This document shows positions 24,201 through 35,450 of a DNA stretch of 64,000 nt, piece by piece. The stretch is from contig JAJTUP010000152.1 in the NCBI GenBank assembly GCA_021399435.1, positions 1 through 64,000 on the forward strand. The letters are read 5' to 3'. The DNA is from Diaporthe sp. PMI_573 (taxonomy: Eukaryota; Ascomycota; Sordariomycetes; Diaporthales; Diaporthaceae). Below the pieces are notes generated by a model. The model saw only the letters and a list, made by a program, of their open reading frames with translations, was not told the origin of the DNA and ran no database searches. Each line of letters starts with the position of its first letter. Position 1 is the first letter of the stretch. A program made the position numbers and the translations under genes.

Positions 24201-24499
24201 ACCCAGGCGCAGCATCACCCACGATCACCTCACACACGACGCGCCTTTGTACGAGTTCCTAAGAGCCGCAACTCCGGCTCAGTATTTATTACTCTAATAT
24301 ATCACGCCTGTCCAACGTACAGGTTCCACCCACCTCCCTTTCTCGACATCTATACGAGGTCGAGTCCGACAAAACATAGCAACCCGACCCGTCTTCCGCG
24401 AGTATCCGCTTCCCTGCGCGACGAAAAGTAACCGATCGATCGGCTTTTGCCACCCCACCTACGACACATCGCGACGTTTCCTATCACCCCAGCGTCACG
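21251..24499. other. Long intergenic/regulatory region
   Basis: 3.2 kb between the divergently transcribed MFS and zinc-finger genes. No frame reads as a real protein. CT-rich tracts (23800-23830) and CT/CA-rich DNA up to 24490 are typical of long fungal 5' leaders, so much of 23.8-24.5 kb may be promoter and 5' UTR of the zinc-finger gene. Confidence 0.4.
24032..24067 (+). repeat. Two tandem 18-bp GTACCC units
   Basis: Two adjacent copies of AAGTACCC(C/T)GGTACCCCA differing at one base. Each contains the palindrome GGTACC. They lie ~430 bp upstream of the zinc-finger gene start and could be a protein-binding array; function inferred only. Confidence 0.7.
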
Positions 24500-25730
24500 A
24501 TGAGTGTCGCATACGAGCCCCGCTCGTTCCACGAGGACAGCCCATACGCCCCAGTCGGCGAGAACGACAATGACATGAACAAGTTCATCAACGAGGCCAA
24601 CGTCGCCGACATGGCAAACCTGGCTGCCGCGACGTACGAGCCTGTCAACGAGTCATCCCCGGCCGTCTTCGACGCTTCGCCCTCGCCTGCCCTCGACCTG
24701 CATCCTGTAGGGCCTCCGAATGTCGACCCTGCCAACGTCCCCGTCAGAGACCTTTCGCCCGCTGCGCCGGATGTGTTCGACTCAACAGAAGCTCGGGCAC
24801 ATCGCATCAAGCCCATAGCGAAGCCCAACCGGGAGGTGACCAAGAGCGAGGACGGGAAGTTCATATGTAGATGGCCTGACTGTACCGAGCCGGTCAAGAA
24901 GTTCCAGAGGAAGTGCGAGTGGAGGTTAGTTAACTTTTCGTCCCCCCCCCCTTCTCCCCAAGCCCACCCTCAGTTCCTTGTTTGCTAAGGACACTTCTAG
25001 TAAACATATGGACAAGCATGAGCGACCCTATGTTTGCACCGCCAAGGGTTGCGAGAAGATCCAAGGCTTCACATACAGCGGCGGCCTCTTGCGACACGAG
25101 CGCGAGGTGCATGGAAAACACGGAGGGCCCAAGAAAAAGCTACTCTGCCCCCATGTCAACTGCAAGCGCTCCAGCGGCAAGGGCTTCTCCCGCCAGGAGA
25201 ACCTGTCCGAGCACCTCCGCCGCGTCCACACATCCGCCGGCCCCATCCAGATGGACAGCCCGGGCGACAACAATACCGATGACAGCACTAGTGATGTTGC
25301 CTCGGCCGCCCTCGCCGCCATGCCCGGCGCCGTCGGCATGAGTCCCGCAAACATGGACCACTTCTCCCCCGACGCGGGCCAACACCACAGACAGCAGCGC
25401 AAGCGCAGCTACGACGAGGCCATGGGCGGCGACGACCGCGACGACCGGCCCGACGAGGACATCCGCGCCGAGAACAAGCGGCTCCGCAAGGAGGCGGCCG
25501 ACCTGCGGCAGCAGCTGGAGGAGAAGAGCCGCGCGGGCAGAGATGCAGGCGCAGCTGCAGGCCATCCAGCAGGCCCTGGCCAACCCCATCACCCAGACCC
25601 TGACGTTCCCACAGGCACCGGAGCTCTAGGGGGGTTTCCGGGACGTCGGGGCGGCGCAGTTGGGGGTCGGTCGACAACAACACCGCGTGGACGCTCATCC
25701 TCCTTCAGCCGTGCGCCGTGCCGAGGGTGA
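24500..25730 (+). CDS. C2H2 zinc-finger transcription regulator with apparent 3' frame change
   Basis: Exons 24500-24924 and 25001-25730 (76-nt intron splitting zinc finger 1) give 384 residues as read. Three C2H2 fingers: 'CRWPDC...SKHMDKH', 'CTAKGC...LLRHEREVH', and 'CPHVNC...LSEHLRRVH', about residues 120-235. After them comes an acidic linker with the basic 'QQRKRSYDEA', then a short leucine-rich coiled coil ('AENKRLRKEAADLRQQLEEK'). Past the coiled coil the annotated frame becomes Gly/Pro/Arg-rich and unlikely. The next frame instead reads 'EMQAQLQAIQQALANPITQTLTFPQAPEL' split over two phrases and stops at 25629, which fits the coiled coil. One extra base in the GGG at ~25535-25537 would explain this. 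Nuclear DNA-binding role is secure by motif; target genes unknown. Confidence 0.8.
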
Positions 25731-26751
25731 TTATCCAATCGAGCCGCTCAGCTTTGGCATGGTCGGCTCGGAGCTGTACTTCTTTGACGAGCAGCATGGC
25801 TGGCGGCCCGCGGTTTAGGGACGGCTAGCTCGCATTCATTCGGCGCAAGAGTCCAGCTCGTTTTGGTTTTTCACCGTCGTGGAGTTTTGAGTTTGCATTC
25901 AAGGTGTTCGGGGGAAGTGAGGGTTCTTGGCTTGATTTTTGTGGTGTTTGGTGGCGCGCGGTCGATGACAAGCGGTTCGTGGACTGATGGGCAGTTCGGA
26001 TCGTCTTCATCCCATCACCAAGCGCGGACTGTGTAACATGGAGTTTGATCTTTTTTTATTTTGGAATTTGGGCGGAGTTGTTTCCAGCGATTTTAAGGGC
26101 CACCGGTGTTCATGGCAAGGTCTCGCTCAGTGCCCTTTTTTGCTCTTTTGGACAGCACAAAGATATCCCAACTTCTCTTTTGTTTCCCACATGGAGGCGT
26201 TCAGGCTAAGGAGAGGGGAGTCCATGATTTCATTTGTTCGCGGTGCTTTGCAAACTGAGATACCCCACGTAGACGATGGATACACCAATCAGAATTAGAT
26301 CTGTCCCGTTCTGTTTATTAAACACCACGTCGCTCTCAAGACGTCGATTTTGTTGCCGCTTGTGATCCCGCCTAATGCTTACTTACGTCTTCTTTTCTGA
26401 TGTTGCGTGGTCTGGCTTGCGTATCAAGCAAGAACTCCAACGATTAGACGCCACGGTGGGCCGGGCTTCACACATGTGACACATGGAGACGTGGACTAGA
26501 TGTTGTGCTTGAGTTCTAATGGGTTCCATTGTTTGTAATAGTCTAGCATGCTCGAATATCCGTAATCGTTTATTGTTATTATTTTAATATACCAAGTGCT
26601 TACGTCTTACTCCAGCTCGTGACCATCGAAAGACAAATAATTCCCGCCACACTCAAAGAAGATTCTTCAAGATTCGAGCAAGGCGTCCGTTCACCTAATA
26701 ATTGCATCGCAGAGATTTCGACCAGAATCCTAATATATTTCCTATCCAAAT
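25731..26751. other. Intergenic, 3' flank
   Basis: 1.0 kb. Just after the zinc-finger gene a frame ending at ~25819 reads 'EPLSFGMVGSELYFFDEQHGW' and a stop, which looks protein-like and may be a worn exon; I cannot assign it. The rest is AT-richer flanking DNA. Confidence 0.35.
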
Positions 26752-28669
26752 CTAGGCCAAAGGATCCTCGCCATAAGGCAAGTTACCCGCCTGGCTAACC
26801 CGCCTCCCGCCATGAGCCTTGCGATCCTCCGCCAAAGCCTGCGCAAACTTGCTCTTCTTCCTTATCTCCGGGCCCTTCCAGTAGAATACATAAACGGGGA
26901 CAACAACCATACAAGACAAGATGGCGAGAATAGTACTCGCCCACTCGGTCGGATACTCGCTTCCAATCCCTTCGTACATGGGGATCGCAAACATGGCACT
27001 GATCCCGGCCAAAAAGTCCCTCGCGAAGGCGTTGCCGCCGCACGCCGACGCCGAGTAGGGCCCATATGCGGCGATCATGTAGTCGACCGTCGAAAAATAG
27101 ATGGCGTAGTTGGCGATGCCGATGAGCAGACTAAAAATCATGGGCGCGATCCAGTGGACCCGCGGCGGGCCGAGCGACGTCCACGCGAAGCCGATGAGGC
27201 CGATAGGTTCCAGGGGGGCAAGGAACAACAATATCTTCATGCGGCGCTCCGCCTCGAACTCGTCGCCCTTTTTGTTCCGGGTCCGTGTGTAGCGGTAGAT
27301 CCACGGCAGGTAGATGACATACGTGACGAAATAAGCCACGTTGATGGGGATAACGGCCCACGCGGACTCCAACACCGAAAAATCCCAGGCCTTGTACACG
27401 GCCGAGAACCCCTCGAGAAAAATAAAGATGAGGGCGTCCGAGAAACCCGAAAGGAGCGAGAGGAAGAGGACGATCGGCTCCCGGACAAACATCTCAAAGG
27501 GCCGCGCCCAGATCCTGACGGCCTCCTTCAGGGAGACGCGCGGGACCTTGAGCTCGTTGGGCCCGTAGACCTCGAGCCCGGGGGAGGCTTTGCGCCGGCG
27601 CCTGGCCTCCTTGTCGATGAGGATCGTGCTGCGGCACTCGGGCGTGAAGAAGTGGATCAGCTGGACCGCGGCGCCGAAGATGAGCTGGATGTAGAAGAAC
27701 CAGTGCCAAGAGAGATCTGCAGGCGGGAAGACAGGGTTAATTGAGGCTGAACCAAGAGTTTTTTTCGTGCAGGGGTTACTGTGTTCGTTGACTTACAGGC
27801 TTGGATGGGGCCTCCTATAACGCCTCCGATCGATGTTCCGATGCACGATGAGAGCACGATGAAGGCCAGGGGCCATTGCTGGTCGTCCGGCTCATACAAG
27901 TCGGCGATGAGCCCAAGCGTGACACTGCCACCTGCGGTGGAAAGTCCGCCCTGAAATGACCCATCACAAGTCAGTTCCGAGGCACAATTACCAAACAGCG
28001 ATGACGGCGACAAAAACATACCAGTGACCGACACACCACGATGGTGCCGAAGTTGGGCGCAAACGCGCAGGGGATCTGCCAGATGTTGATCAAGAACATG
28101 CTCAGCTGCAGGACGGGCCACCGCCCAAACTCCTCGCTCCAGGGCGCCCAGAGCTCACACCCAAAGCTGTAAAACACCAAATACACGCACTGGCCCACGC
28201 GGGCGGCCTGCTCGCTGATGCCAAAGTGCTCGGCCAGCGGCGTCACCGCGTTGGGAAACACAGAAGTGTTGAAGTTCATCGATACCTGGATGCCCGCGAT
28301 GACACACAGGAACCCCCACTTCTTCCACCTGGGCCAGGCATAGGCCAGCCTGTCGTAGCAGTCGTCCTCGGTCAGCTCCTTTTTGCCATCCGGAAACACG
28401 GGGCGGTCCTTTTTTGTGAGCCCGGCCAGGGAGCTGTGTCGGTGGTATGTTTTTGTGTATGACTCCGGGGAGGAGTCCTGGCCCTCTGCTGCTGCGATAT
28501 CATCTTCATGGCCGCCGCGTGGGACCTCCAGGTGTCCCTCCTCCTTGTTGTGTTCGGCCTCTGCCCGGCGGTTTGGGGCCTGGGGGATGTTGAATGGCGG
28601 CTGTTTGTAGGCTTCGGGGTCCATTTCGGGCTGCTGTTCGCCCTTGGCCGGATTTTGTCCTGCGACCAT
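26752..28669 (-). CDS. MFS transporter, DHA1 (polyamine/drug) type
   Basis: Exons 28022-28669, 27797-27950 and 26752-27716; introns 71 and 80 nt; 588 residues, a usual length. The ATG at 28669 is preferred. The ~135-residue hydrophilic N tail (Glu/Pro-rich, 'EDDCYDRLAYAWPRWKKW') leads into 12 helices. Family signs: 'NTSVFPNAVTPLAEHFGISEQAARVG'-type loop, 'GCELWAPWSEEFGRWP' (the G-x-L-x-x-P/W-P..E-x-x-G-R loop of DHA1), 'ADLYEPDDQQWPLAF' and 'GWHWFFYIQLI'-like helix 6. Tpo1-like and related proteins export polyamines, drugs or toxins by proton antiport at the plasma membrane. The C-terminal tail ends 'SQAGNLPYGEDPLA'. No metabolite backbone gene is next to it. Confidence 0.88.
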
Positions 28670-30876
28670 TTTTTTTGACACAGACCGAGACGGGCAGGAA
28701 CTCGTGCTTGTGCAGAAACTACAAATCAACAGCATTTCATGGCTTTATTACAAAAACAACCCCTATTCACAGCATGACGTATCCGGCCCATGACGAGATG
28801 CACAGATGCAGGAGTTGATGCGCGTGTGGAGGCCCGGATTTGCAACTACTGACTGCACCTGAGGGATAAAACGGTAAATTCTTTCCCAGGACCATCGCCA
28901 TCCACGGTGTCAATCGAAACCGGCCCTGGTGAGTGACGCAATGCGGCTGCGATCTCGTTCCACTCGGCGGACCGTCTGCATATATATGGGCCCCAAAAAA
29001 ACTACGCATTGAGCTTTTTCGGTGGAGCGTGCATATGGGAGAAGTCGATATCAAGGTCCGGATGTACACTATGCAACGTCGTCAGGGCCGGGTCACACAC
29101 ACGCACACACACGGAGATAGAGAGTCTGGTGGAGATGTGGCAATTGGCCTTAGTAAAGTCAATGTGGTGCCTGCCGAGCTTTGTTGCGGGACGGCGGCGG
29201 CGCGACCCATCTTAAATGACATATGAGTGGGTAGGAGATCGTCCATATGGGTTTTGTCCGTCGCCCGGGCTCACCCCACCGATGAATTCATGGCTGTTGG
29301 TAATGCAGTCAGCGACCTCAACCGGCTCCGTCTTTTAATCCAATGCTCCGTATTTTCGGCCCTAACACGGTGAAATATCATTGATAGCGTCGACCTTGGT
29401 CCGTTCTTGTCGGCCGATATTCCGGCAAGACAGGAACCGGCTTCTTTGCAAGATCTCCACGCATGTGATCAACTTCCTCTACGTTTGCAGAATGATCTCC
29501 CTGTATGGACTGACTTATTGCAAAAGTCAAGGCTACTTTTGGCCGTGACACAAGTCATTTTGAAGGAACAAGAAGTGGACCTGCACTTGGTTCTGGCGCC
29601 GCTTAGTGCTTGCCAACGTGCTATAGTGTTGGATTAAACTGCTGGCGTTTTGAAACTCGTTTGGATGCAGTGTATACAGGTTTGGTTGGTCACGCAGGGC
29701 TCTCAATTCGAAATAGGATACCACCGACTTTTGTGCTCACATGTGCACGGAGACTGTCGTCAGAGTCAGTCGAGGCCCTCATCTGACACGTATTCCACTA
29801 TATCAACAGCCATCTGTAGCCAACTGACAGCGCGAGCCACTTTCAATCGATTGTTTTTTTGGATCGATTGTCGGATTTTTCGTGCCGGAAGAACTGGGAG
29901 TTTGGCATCTTCGCCCAAGAAATCGATCCTCGACCATTTTAGATATACTGACCCATCTGTACAATCCTTAGATGAAATAGCAATGATTCAAGTACCCGAA
30001 CGAGTGCATGTTGCAGAAATTCTGCAAAATCTCGATGGCGTGGCTGAAATCAGGAAATACAATTCCAGCCTAGGCGTTAGACCCGATAAGGAGGGGGGGG
30101 GGCAAAGGTACATGCAACAGACTAGCTAGAATGCTGAAAGACGATTGCAATTCTAGTGAGCTTTGCCACTGGAACGGTAACAAGGCACGGCTACGAGGGA
30201 GATGCATTTCAAATGTTCGTAAACATGAGGACGGAGGTCATTGAACCCCCCACTCAAAGATGTTAGGTTAAATTCCCTAGATTTCAAATCGAGTCTACCG
30301 GCTGGAGTCCTCACATGCTACATTAAATTGCTCACAATTAGCTCACTCCATTTTTGCTAGGAAAGACATGGGTGAAAACAGACGATCACTTGCTGGTCCT
30401 GAGCCATGGGAAACTAGGGAAGGCTCGGAGGTATTTAATTAGTGCACTACAATGGATGCTAAGCAGCTAAGCCAATGTTGGCCCACCAAGCTCTTTTTGC
30501 TTTCATTCTTTTTGTTGAAAACTTGTTCCCAATAGAGACAAAAATGGATAGAGTCAATTTGCCAACTGATTCCTTGCCAACCGATTCCTTGCTAATTCCT
30601 TGCCACTAATTCCTTGCCCACAGTTTACTCGGCAACAACACGAAACCCTCTTGCGCAATCACCCCCAAATTTCTCCATTTTCACAACACAAGTAGAGATG
30701 CATGTGTTTCTGAGCTATTCTTTCGCCTTGGCCATGTTAGAATTTGATCTCGATGCATTGGTAGGATGTCGTAAAAACCAAGGTGGGAGTGAAGCAAGTT
30801 TTGTTAAGGATAGTGGGAAATACATACCCGAGTGTTGCATGCCTCGTGGGCCCGATGACTTAATGAGGGCGAGTCC
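28670..30876. other. Intergenic; two unexplained frames
   Basis: 2.2 kb. Plus-strand frames at 29407-29637 and 29650-30129 (160 codons) show no known motif and lack clear splice links, so I do not call genes. A CA-rich microsatellite lies at about 29096-29113 and a minisatellite at 30559-30618. Confidence 0.35.
30559..30618 (+). repeat. Minisatellite, ~4 units of TTGCCAACYGATTCC
   Basis: Four consecutive, progressively shortened copies of a 14-15 bp unit; the third copy has lost a few bases. Unique flanks; probably replication slippage. Confidence 0.75.
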
Positions 30877-31185
30877 TTAACGAACGTTCACGGCATCATT
30901 GAGTGCTTGGTCGCAGACGTGGCAGTCAGGAATGGGGCCCTTGTCCTGATCGTTGCAAAGCAAAGCCGATAATTGGTTTGATCCGTCGTCGCAGTAGCAC
31001 GCGCCGGGCTTCCGGTTCATACAAGGATTGGCGTATATCGCCTCCATCTGTGCTGGCGTGAACATGCTCTTGTAGTCATCCATGTTGACACCGTTCAGAT
31101 AGTGGCCCTCTCGCTTCTCGAGAGGGACAGCGTTGGCCAAAGAACAAAGGCAGGCAGCCACAAGGAGAATCTTGAACAGATGCAT
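30877..31185 (-). CDS. Small secreted cysteine-rich protein
   Basis: 102 residues, single exon, ATG at 31185. The N terminus is a clear signal peptide (MHLFKILLVAACLCSLANA, cleavage expected after Ala 19), followed by a short pro-stretch ending in the Kex2-type dibasic Lys24-Arg25. The mature ~77 residues hold six cysteines (spacing C-x7-C-x-C-x11-C-x9-C-x2-C), consistent with three disulphides. There is no recognised domain. Such proteins in fungi act outside the cell, for example as effectors, antimicrobial proteins or surface proteins. A TATA-like box lies ~150 bp upstream. No homologue is recognised by eye, so any role beyond secretion is inference. Confidence 0.8.
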   Translation of the reverse strand: MHLFKILLVAACLCSLANAVPLEKREGHYLNGVNMDDYKSMFTPAQMEAIYANPCMNRKPGACYCDDGSNQLSALLCNDQDKGPIPDCHVCDQALNDAVNVR

Positions 31186-31334
31186 GTTGTCTGATCCTAT
31201 TGATGTGGAAGATTGGAATGATTTGTGATTTGGAGGGTATGTGAGAAGATTTTAGGTGACTCTTGGTAGATGTGTGTGTGTATGGAATGGTAAAGAGAAA
31301 AAGTCAAAGTTGGCTCGCAGCAGTTGGAACTTCA

Positions 31335-31346
31335 TTTATATATGCC
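31335..31346 (-). promoter_or_regulatory. TATA-like box of the secreted-protein gene
   Basis: On the minus strand the sequence reads CATATATAAATG, ~150 bp before the start codon at 31185, a typical distance for a fungal TATA element. Confidence 0.45.
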
Positions 31347-32088
31347 GTTTGCAGCATTACTGGCAACTTATTTCGTCGCAATTAGGGACGCTGTGAGAAT
31401 TACTATGGCGGTGCTTTAATGCGGCAACATAATGGTCCAGAAGGACCTAGGAGGTTGAGAATTGATTTATTTCTGAATAGTGCACTAAAAATGAACCGCG
31501 GACTTGAGCCGACGCAAAATCACCTGTGAATCTGGGCCACATGAACTAGCTTTTAATTTTGACTACCCACTCGCTAACTAGTTTCCTCAAAATTAACACC
31601 AATCTTGACACTTGCCTCGGGGCCAGAGTGAAGTACAACAACTTGAGTGTCGTGGGAAGCCATGCTGGTTCTTAGTGGGAGATTTTCTGATATACTTGCG
31701 AACAGGAAGGGAGGAGATGCAGTGCTTGAAGGTGCCGGTGAGGTTGGTCGACGAGGAAAGCGTGCCCCTCGTTTACTTTCTGCTCGCAATCTGACGCTGA
31801 AAATGTGTGCGTGTAAGCCATCAACCTTCCGCGACGTGTTCCCTTCCTATTGAGAGTAAGAGATTGAGTTCAGCCACAATCTCGCACCATTCTTTCTATA
31901 AATGACCTGCCTGACCATTTCCCGTCCCTTTGGTTTGCTTGGGCGGCTGCGCTTCTTCTGTTGCAGTAGTCAAGCCCACCACATAAACTCGTGGAAGGTC
32001 TTGTGTATTCTTGAAGAACCAATGTCATGTATTTCACAGGAAACAGTATTATACCTTTATCTGATAAAACATCCTATCACTACGCACT
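31347..32088. other. Intergenic
   Basis: ~740 bp between the secreted-protein gene and the HET gene. No supported gene; a minus-strand 71-codon frame (31574-31789) is not convincing. Confidence 0.35.
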
Positions 32089-34540
32089 TCAGACTATATA
32101 CCATGTGTGTTCCCCGGTGGTCTTGTCGTAGCTCCACGCAGGCAAGTCTCGCTCGTTGCCGAGCGGCTGGAGAATGTCGGCAGCGCCCCGGGCGCGAAAA
32201 TACTCCACGCGACCAACACGCTCAAAACGGCCCATGTGCGCGTCCACCGATCTCAGCAAGAGGCCTGTTGCATGGTTGTAGCTGTTCTGACCACTTAGCT
32301 CGGCGAGTGCGGGAAACACGATCGAGGTCTCAATGATTGTGAAATAATAAATGATAGAGTCCGGTCTCGGGTCGCCTTCGCGGGCGGCACGGTCGTCGGT
32401 AACATCAATGACTGTGCCATTTTTGAGACAAACTTGAATACCAGGGTCCTTGACATCGGTTGATGGGCAGACGGAGGTACAGAATGGTTGCAGATGCGGG
32501 TCTGGTAGCGGCGGGACTCGACTGCAGGATCTCAGTATTCCTCGCATCCGCACTTCTGCCTCAGGTGACACCAGAGGGCCGAAGACGTCGTCTGAGAGGA
32601 TCTCAGTGGTAGGGTTTGCTCGTGCCTCCTTTGTAGGAGCAATAGGGAGGGATTGCATGCGGTGTTTTATGAAAACAGCTGACGCGATGATTCGAGAGTC
32701 TGCTAAATCCCCTTCATCTACCATCTTCATTTCCCCATCTGAGGCCGCCCACGAGAAAGTCGGTGCATAGTATTGGGTCGGAGGGCCGCAGCTTTGAATG
32801 TTTCCAGAGCGATGCCATAACAATGATGTGGGCAGAGACTTCTCCCACAGTCCCGCGACATAGCGGTCCTTGACGACAGGACGTAGCCTTTTCGCTATTC
32901 CAGCAATGGCGACCAGTTTATCTTGCACCTTCGTCAGGCCACACGACGAGTAATACGCCACAACGCGTGGCCAATGGACGACGTTCTGTAGCTCATGGAG
33001 CTTGAGCCGTTCCATGCGGTCCCTGTGACGGTTATTGAAGTCCAGCTGAGCAAGTACTCGGGTCCGACTTTCTGAGATGAAGTTCAACGGTGCCCTCTCC
33101 GATGACAGTTTCTCGGTACATTCCCACGAGACCTGACCTGGCGAGAAGTGTAACACACGAGGTGCAAGCATCCGTTCCTGGACTACCCACCCGCGGAGAT
33201 TCAAAGGCGCGTCCATTATATCTTCCAGCAAAGATTCGGGATGAAAGATACAGACTGAGACATCGTCCGGTGGTGTTCTTGGTTTAGACAAGATATCGTT
33301 GTCATTAATGGGCGATTTGGGCCGCAATTTTGTAGTAATGGGTTTCTGAAAGGGGGGATCTCTCTCAAAGAACAAGCCGTTGTAGTCGTCACCCCAGTCA
33401 GCGGAGATATTGCAACGAGAGTTAGAGTATACCTCCGCCATTAATATAGACTCGTGTCGCCAGTCTGCGCCGCCATCGCCATCCTGAATAATACAGAGCG
33501 AGTCGATCCAGACATACGGAATGTTGAGGCGCTGAGCAGCGGCTAGAGCTTCTTGGAATATCTTGCGTAATACTGTCATTGGCTGGCCCTTTTCAAATGC
33601 TGAAAGACTTTCGGTTGTGAGTCTGGCGAAGTCGCCATTTCCCCACCGATGGCTCAGGGTAAGATACCCTTTCGTAGGCTTAAACGACTTAGAGTCTGAA
33701 CGGATCACCCTCCATGTGTTATTTGGGAGGGCTTCGACTAAACGAGTCGGGTACCAGTTTTTGTCGATGTTAGCCAAGCACTGGTGATGGTCAGAACATT
33801 CCTGAAGCCATCCATCAATTGTCGTCCAAGTCTCCTTCGACCCAGTGTTGGAGGACAGGTCTTCCGGAAGGCCGTTCTCCCTATATTCTACGTCTGATCA
33901 GCAAACATATCCGTCGCAACGCTGAGGCAACTAACTACATACCTTGCTGAGGGATGATCCAGGGTGGTTTAACTCTCGCATAAGCCATATTTTTCCACAG
34001 CTCCTTTAGCGAACTGCGGTAGGCTCCCAAGTGTGGCGGAATGTATGCATCGTACATGGGGTTCAGTCGGACATGAAGATACCAGAAACGATCTTCAAAC
34101 AGTGTCAAGCGCATTGTTGTGAATGAGGCGAAGGATACGTTTGAGCGCATGCCATGCCGGTCCGGTATATGAGCTGCCCTTTCCACTGGGTCTGAGTATT
34201 TTTCGGTGAATTCCGTAATGTCGATACCATGCGGCACCTTTTTCCACTTGATGATATTCTCATTTGGTGCCTTTCCCGTGGCCAGCAGCATGAGATTCTC
34301 CTGGTCGTTAATGTCTAGTGACGCGAAATGATGCGAGCAATAATAACATCCCCCGAGGGCTGCTTGAATGAAGGATTCCAGGCCTCTGTGGTGAGGATAA
34401 TGTTTTTCGCATTCCAGATCGTCTCTCGTGAGCACGGACAAGCATGACTGGCAAAGATGGGATGGCTGACTGAGTGACTGGCTGCCGCTGCCCGGCGCAG
34501 GTGAGGTGTCGTCAGTCGCCTTGTTCATCATGCGTAGCAT
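32089..34540 (-). CDS. Heterokaryon-incompatibility (HET) domain protein
   Basis: Exons 33943-34540 and 32089-33887 with a 55-nt intron; 798 residues. The N-terminal ~200 residues carry a Cys/His-rich zinc-like segment ('CQSCLSVL..DDLECEKHYPHH...GCYYCSHH') often found before HET domains. The HET domain runs from about residue 270: 'GYLTLSHRWG', 'AFEKGQP...LRKIFQEAL', 'NIPYVWIDSLCIIQD' (Trp 326), 'DWRHESILMAEVYSNSRCNISA', '(L)NLRGWVVQERMLAPRVLHF' and 'WEC'. All core motifs are intact. The remaining ~300 residues have the usual variable C-terminal part ending in '...GEHTWYIV'. HET proteins trigger cell death when unlike strains fuse; the partner is unknown. ATG at 34540 is supported by the start of the protein-like frame. 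Confidence 0.92.
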
Positions 34541-35450
34541 GAATTCGGTGCTCGAGATCTGTGTCTGTTGGGGAAACGATCAATGCTTTGTGACTTAAAC
34601 GAGGTATGAAAGTCTCATAGATGATGGGCGAAATGGAGAATCGTGTAGTACTGCGAACATCAAATGGGCCTAGCTTTTGCACGGTGTCGGTGTGCAGAGA
34701 ATGCAATATTTTCCGCCCCTGGGCCGTTGGTGCCTGGTGCTAAAGTGGGACAATTACGCGAAAGAGGGCACCATTCAGATCACGGAAAATAGACTGGGGT
34801 GCGGAGTGCCTGCACACTGAATTCCTTGCATTGGCAGCTTTGCTGAACAGCGATCTGTGCCGCACTATTGCATGAAGCCATGTCGCGAGTATTTATCCCT
34901 CTCACGACCGAGATAGTGTTGGCAGCAACCTCAGGTTCGCCAAGTCTGAATTTTGGCAGAAACTTTTGGGAAGGAATCGAGAGACAAAGTTCACATCGGG
35001 GAACCAAACAATCATCAATATCGCCACTTAAGTGGTGAAGCCTTCAACCAAAATGGATGCGTTGGGTCAGCCAAGGCCGTGCGTGGAGTCATGAGCCGTG
35101 CCAGTGGACCCTTGCTTAACGCTGCCCCAAGTTGATTAACAGAGTATAGTAGTACTATAAAACCTTAACTTTTCTGTACTACATTAAGTGGTTGGGTGGT
35201 TTCGTTTTTAATGCGTGTTGTTGCCAGTGGGCGTCGTTGATTAGCTTAGTTACCGGAACGCCGTCGCATGGCTCGAAGATTGGTGTAGTAATATCAATTG
35301 TTAGAAAGGCTTCAATCAGATGTCATGCGTGAATAGCATCGCGGTTCTAGAGACTAATGAAGGTTTTGAGCTATCGAACAGATAGACAGCGTTACAGATG
35401 ATGATGATGCCCTAACAAGTACCTCTTACTTCGGCACCGGCACTGTGCCG
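34541..35450. other. Intergenic with a dispersed repeat
   Basis: 910 bp upstream of the HET gene. No supported gene. Contains the repeat copy at 35145-35218. Confidence 0.4.
35145..35218 (+). repeat. Dispersed ~70-bp repeat, copy 1
   Basis: Matches, in opposite orientation, 54866-54935. The shared core on this strand is ACTACATTAAGTGGTTGGGT followed by GGTTTCGTTTTTAAT; the left side shares TATAGTAGTACTA. Differences are few, mostly transitions plus one ~7-bp length change. Confidence 0.75.

Noticed and set aside
30240..30310. tRNA-like segment (TAGGTTAAATTCC...TTTCAAATC)
   Set aside because: No cloverleaf could be folded by eye with a paired acceptor stem.
30559..30618. CRISPR-like repetition
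   Set aside because: Units are contiguous without spacers, and the genome is eukaryotic; it is a minisatellite.
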